Source: Phycisphaerales bacterium (GTDB taxonomy: Bacteria > Planctomycetota > Phycisphaerae > Phycisphaerales > SM1A02). Taken from it: 47,015 nt of DNA. Shown piece after piece: positions 44,710-47,015 of this stretch; positions within the stretch are counted from its first letter, which is position 1, and every line of letters starts with the position of its first letter. The stretch lies in contig SIAA01000013.1 in assembly GCA_009692045.1 (NCBI GenBank), forward strand, positions 1-47,015. The letters are read 5' to 3'. The translations under genes and the position numbers were made by a program. The notes beneath the pieces are model-generated. The model had not been told where the DNA came from, ran no database searches, and saw only the letters and a program-made list of their open reading frames with translations.

Positions 44710-47015
44710 GGCGCCGCAGGTTCAACTGCAGGCGGTGACTCGTGGCTCTGCTGCGCCTTGTCTCCCGGAGCAGTGATCGGTGCTATCGGTGCCTTGGTAC
44801 CGGGACGGGGAGTGGGTACCAGCCCGCGCTTCTGCTGCCGCTGCAGCATGGCATCGCTCGACTCAGCCAGGGGGCGAGTAAGCGAGCGGAGGCGCTCCAG
44901 CTCCTCCACATTGAAGTTGTTGTCATTGGCATCAGGGTTCTCGATCACAATCGGAGTGATGAAGATCAAGAGCTCTTTGGCGAATGTCGTCTTCTCTTTG
45001 CTGGAGAAGATGAGATCGAGAATGGGAATGTCCCCGAGGATCGGGAACCCAGTTTTGTCGCTGGCTTCATTCTCGATGCGGATTCCCGAGATGAGGATGG
45101 TCTGCCCGTCCTTTACCGTGATCGTGGTGTTTGTCTGCCGGCGATCGATGACGGGGTTGTTACCCACGCCCAGTGGAGTCGTGCTATTGGTGTTGGAGAG
45201 AAGAACTTCGATTTCCATGGCGACATTTCCGTCTACCGTTATGCGCGGCCGCACATTCACTCCGATTCCCACGGCAATCTGCTCGAAGCTGGAAACCGTT
45301 GAGCCGCCCGTAGTTGATCCCTGCGACTGCGACGCCTGGAACGGAATGTCCTGTCCCTGGAAGAAAATGGCCTCCTTATTGTCGCTGGTCACGATGCGGG
45401 GCTGTTGCAGGATTCTCACGGCGGTGTCCTGATCAAGTGCCTGCAGCACAACCGTGGCATCCACTGCAAAGTCGAAGAGGAAGGCGTTGAATTCTTCGGG
45501 GAAGTCGGTGTCCCGAACTCCGTCAACATTAGTTCCGATTACCACGGCGTTATTTTGGTTGGCGGGCTTCACCGAGCCATCGGGGCCGAATCGCACGCCG
45601 TACTGCAACTGCTCACCCAGCTCGACCTCTGCAAGGATGGCCTCAATCATCACCTGACGGTCGGGCTTGTCCATCTGATTGATGAGAGAGATCAGTGACT
45701 CCTGAATCTCGGGAGGCGCCAGTACCAGTACCGAGTTCTGCGAAGCATTGGGCACCACTCGTGCCTTACCCACCAGGGCGCTCGGCTCGCGCTGAGTCGC
45801 TTCACCGCCTGCTCCTCTGCCACTCTGCCAGGGGAACTCGATAGTTGCGCCTTGCGCACGATCTTCCGTCGAACCGCCACCACTCGTGTCACCTGTGCCG
45901 CCACCAGCCGCTTGGAAATCGATTCCTGAAAGTCCCTGATCCGGAGCGGTGATGGTGGCGCCAGAACCAGCCTCGGCGAGAAGAGCATTCACGATCTCAG
46001 CGAGCTCGACACAGTTCTGATACTTCAGAGGTATCGAAATGGGCAGCCCGGCGTTGAGCGGCTGATCGATGCGGGCGATGACATCATCCAGCCAGCGGAA
46101 GTTGTCCGGGGTCTTCGTTACCACGATCAGTCGGTTGGAGTCAGGGTAAGCCTCGATCATGAAGATGTTGGCAACCGCCGCATCGGCTCCAGAATCACCG
46201 CCACCGCCCTGCAGCACCACGCGATTGGAGCCGCCGCGATTGCCGCCGGAGGTGGCACCACCGCTGGATCCCAGCAGCGTCCCTAGCAGTTCTTTCACCT
46301 TGAGCGGATCGGCATACTTCAGGTCATAAATACGGAATGGGTCGCCATCCACATTGATGGGAATGTCCCATTCTGTGTGAATGAGATTGCGAATCTCGCC
46401 CAGAATCTCCGGCTCGGCCCGCACGGTAACCGAGTTCGCTGATGGTTGAGTCGTTACTACCAGTTGCTCGCTTGTCCCCACGGCCTGCGCTTCGGCTGGT
46501 TGCCCTGCCTGCTGGGCGCGCCCTCCGCGGCTCTGTTGATTGGTGCGATTGCCTCCTGAGGATCCGGAACGAGTCGAGCCGAAGAGGGTGGAGATGTTGT
46601 CGGCCACCTGTTGAGCATCGGTGAATTCCAGGCGAAATGTCTCGGTGAGAACATCTACATAAGGCGGCACATCAAGCAGGTCGATGAGTGCCTGACAGCG
46701 TTTGGCCAATCCGGCATCACCCTCAAGAATGATCTGATTGGAGTTGCCGTCAACTTCGATGCGCGCGTACTCGGGAAGATTGGCGGAGAGTCGATCAAAG
46801 ATGCCCGTTGCCTTGGTGTTCTTTATCTTGTAAACCTTGATTACGACCTGACCCAGATCAGCCATCCGGCTGAGATCCACATCGGGCCCGAGCACGAGTG
46901 CGGGCTGAAGTGTCGTCAATGAAGTGATCAGATCAATCATGATCAGATCATCTGTCTCAACTACACCAAGTCCGTTGATGCGAAACGCTTGGAAGATCAG
47001 TTCCAAAGCTTTCTG
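44706..47015 (-). CDS. Secretin (GspD/PilQ superfamily), N-terminus cut by window edge
   Basis: More than 766 residues are visible and the frame runs open through base 47015 (QKALELIF before the first TTG), so the true start lies outside. Several N-type ring domains come first (for example TFRLEFTDAQQVADNISTLF, YDLKYADPLKVKELLGTLL, IPLKYQNCVELAEIVNALL), separated by Gly/Gln/Ser-rich linkers (GGNRGGSNR, GGGGDSG, QAAGGGTGDTSGGG). Then comes the secretin core: VLVLAPPEIQESLISLINQM, VMIEAILAEVELGEQLQYGV and the signature VKDGQTILISGIRIEN with GFPILGDIPILDLIFSS and ELLIFITPIVI. It forms the outer membrane channel of type II secretion or type IV pili. No gspE/F/G lies within view. The downstream lipoprotein overlaps its stop. 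Confidence 0.93.
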   Translation of the reverse strand, partial: QKALELIFQAFRINGLGVVETDDLIMIDLITSLTTLQPALVLGPDVDLSRMADLGQVVIKVYKIKNTKATGIFDRLSANLPEYARIEVDGNSNQIILEGDAGLAKRCQALIDLLDVPPYVDVLTETFRLEFTDAQQVADNISTLFGSTRSGSSGGNRTNQQSRGGRAQQAGQPAEAQAVGTSEQLVVTTQPSANSVTVRAEPEILGEIRNLIHTEWDIPINVDGDPFRIYDLKYADPLKVKELLGTLLGSSGGATSGGNRGGSNRVVLQGGGGDSGADAAVANIFMIEAYPDSNRLIVVTKTPDNFRWLDDVIARIDQPLNAGLPISIPLKYQNCVELAEIVNALLAEAGSGATITAPDQGLSGIDFQAAGGGTGDTSGGGSTEDRAQGATIEFPWQSGRGAGGEATQREPSALVGKARVVPNASQNSVLVLAPPEIQESLISLINQMDKPDRQVMIEAILAEVELGEQLQYGVRFGPDGSVKPANQNNAVVIGTNVDGVRDTDFPEEFNAFLFDFAVDATVVLQALDQDTAVRILQQPRIVTSDNKEAIFFQGQDIPFQASQSQGSTTGGSTVSSFEQIAVGIGVNVRPRITVDGNVAMEIEVLLSNTNSTTPLGVGNNPVIDRRQTNTTITVKDGQTILISGIRIENEASDKTGFPILGDIPILDLIFSSKEKTTFAKELLIFITPIVIENPDANDNNFNVEELERLRSLTRPLAESSDAMLQRQQKRGLVPTPRPGTKAPIAPITAPGDKAQQSHESPPAVEPAAP

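Overview
The window reads as chromosomal DNA of a planctomycete, most likely of the Phycisphaerae (inference from gene content; no rRNA is present). The pointers are two secreted proteins that end in tandem EF-hand (dockerin-like) repeats, one of them also with DCNxNGxxD repeats; a type II pseudopilin with a near H-X9-DG tail; a large secreted PQQ-type propeller; and many housekeeping genes interleaved with long exported proteins of unknown role. Coding density is high, GC is moderately high, and neighbouring genes often overlap by 1-4 bases. I see no insertion sequence, phage gene, CRISPR array or other mobile element.

Layout. 1-2246 (minus, cut by the left edge): exported PDZ-like protein with about eleven 26-28-residue DxxGNDxY repeats. 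2289-5873 (plus): a closely packed run of pseudouridine synthase, small degenerate zinc ribbon, gingipain-type C25 peptidase and a DUF429-like protein. 5893-6734 (minus): queE, then a tRNA-Leu(GAG) with a strong intrinsic terminator. 6820-11780 (minus): two secreted dockerin-tailed proteins, a seven-bladed FG-GAP-like propeller and an M36-like metalloprotease. 12010-12486 (plus): smpB. 12483-20066 (minus): RNase E/G, dxr, a three-PDZ site-2 protease and a short-chain dehydrogenase in one close run. 20321-24150 (minus): PTS enzyme I and DnaK.

24404-25384 (plus): membrane-anchored EEP-family protein. 25373-26191 (minus): pseudopilin, divergent from an ECF sigma factor and its probable anti-sigma factor (26327-27886, plus). 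27911-29469 (minus): two coupled zinc-ribbon membrane proteins. 29518-30390 (plus): class IV aminotransferase, whose end overlaps a small membrane protein on the minus strand. 30795-34682 (plus): dnaE. 34690-36105 (minus): phosphohexomutase. 36190-38873 (plus): a PTPS-family enzyme with an ExxHGH motif, coupled to ppk1. 38885-39361 (minus): LEA14-like lipoprotein. 39407-43516 (plus): PQQ-like propeller protein and a tiny polyacidic protein. 43303-47015 (minus): a secretin cut by the right edge, coupled to a probable lipoprotein whose serine-rich tail is the exact antisense of the polyacidic gene.

Functional themes are RNA maturation and translation (RluB family, tRNA-Leu, SmpB, RNase E/G, QueE), envelope and secretion (RseP, secretin, pseudopilin, exported repeat proteins), replication (DnaE), stress and energy storage (DnaK, Ppk1, ECF sigma) and isoprenoid or cell-wall precursors (Dxr, phosphohexomutase). 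No single multi-gene system in the window is clearly new. The best leads are the DxxGNDxY repeat protein, the antiparallel Asp/Ser overlap, the modular RNase E/G tail, the C25-centred coupled cluster and the secretin-coupled lipoprotein. No gene-free stretch exceeds 300 bases.
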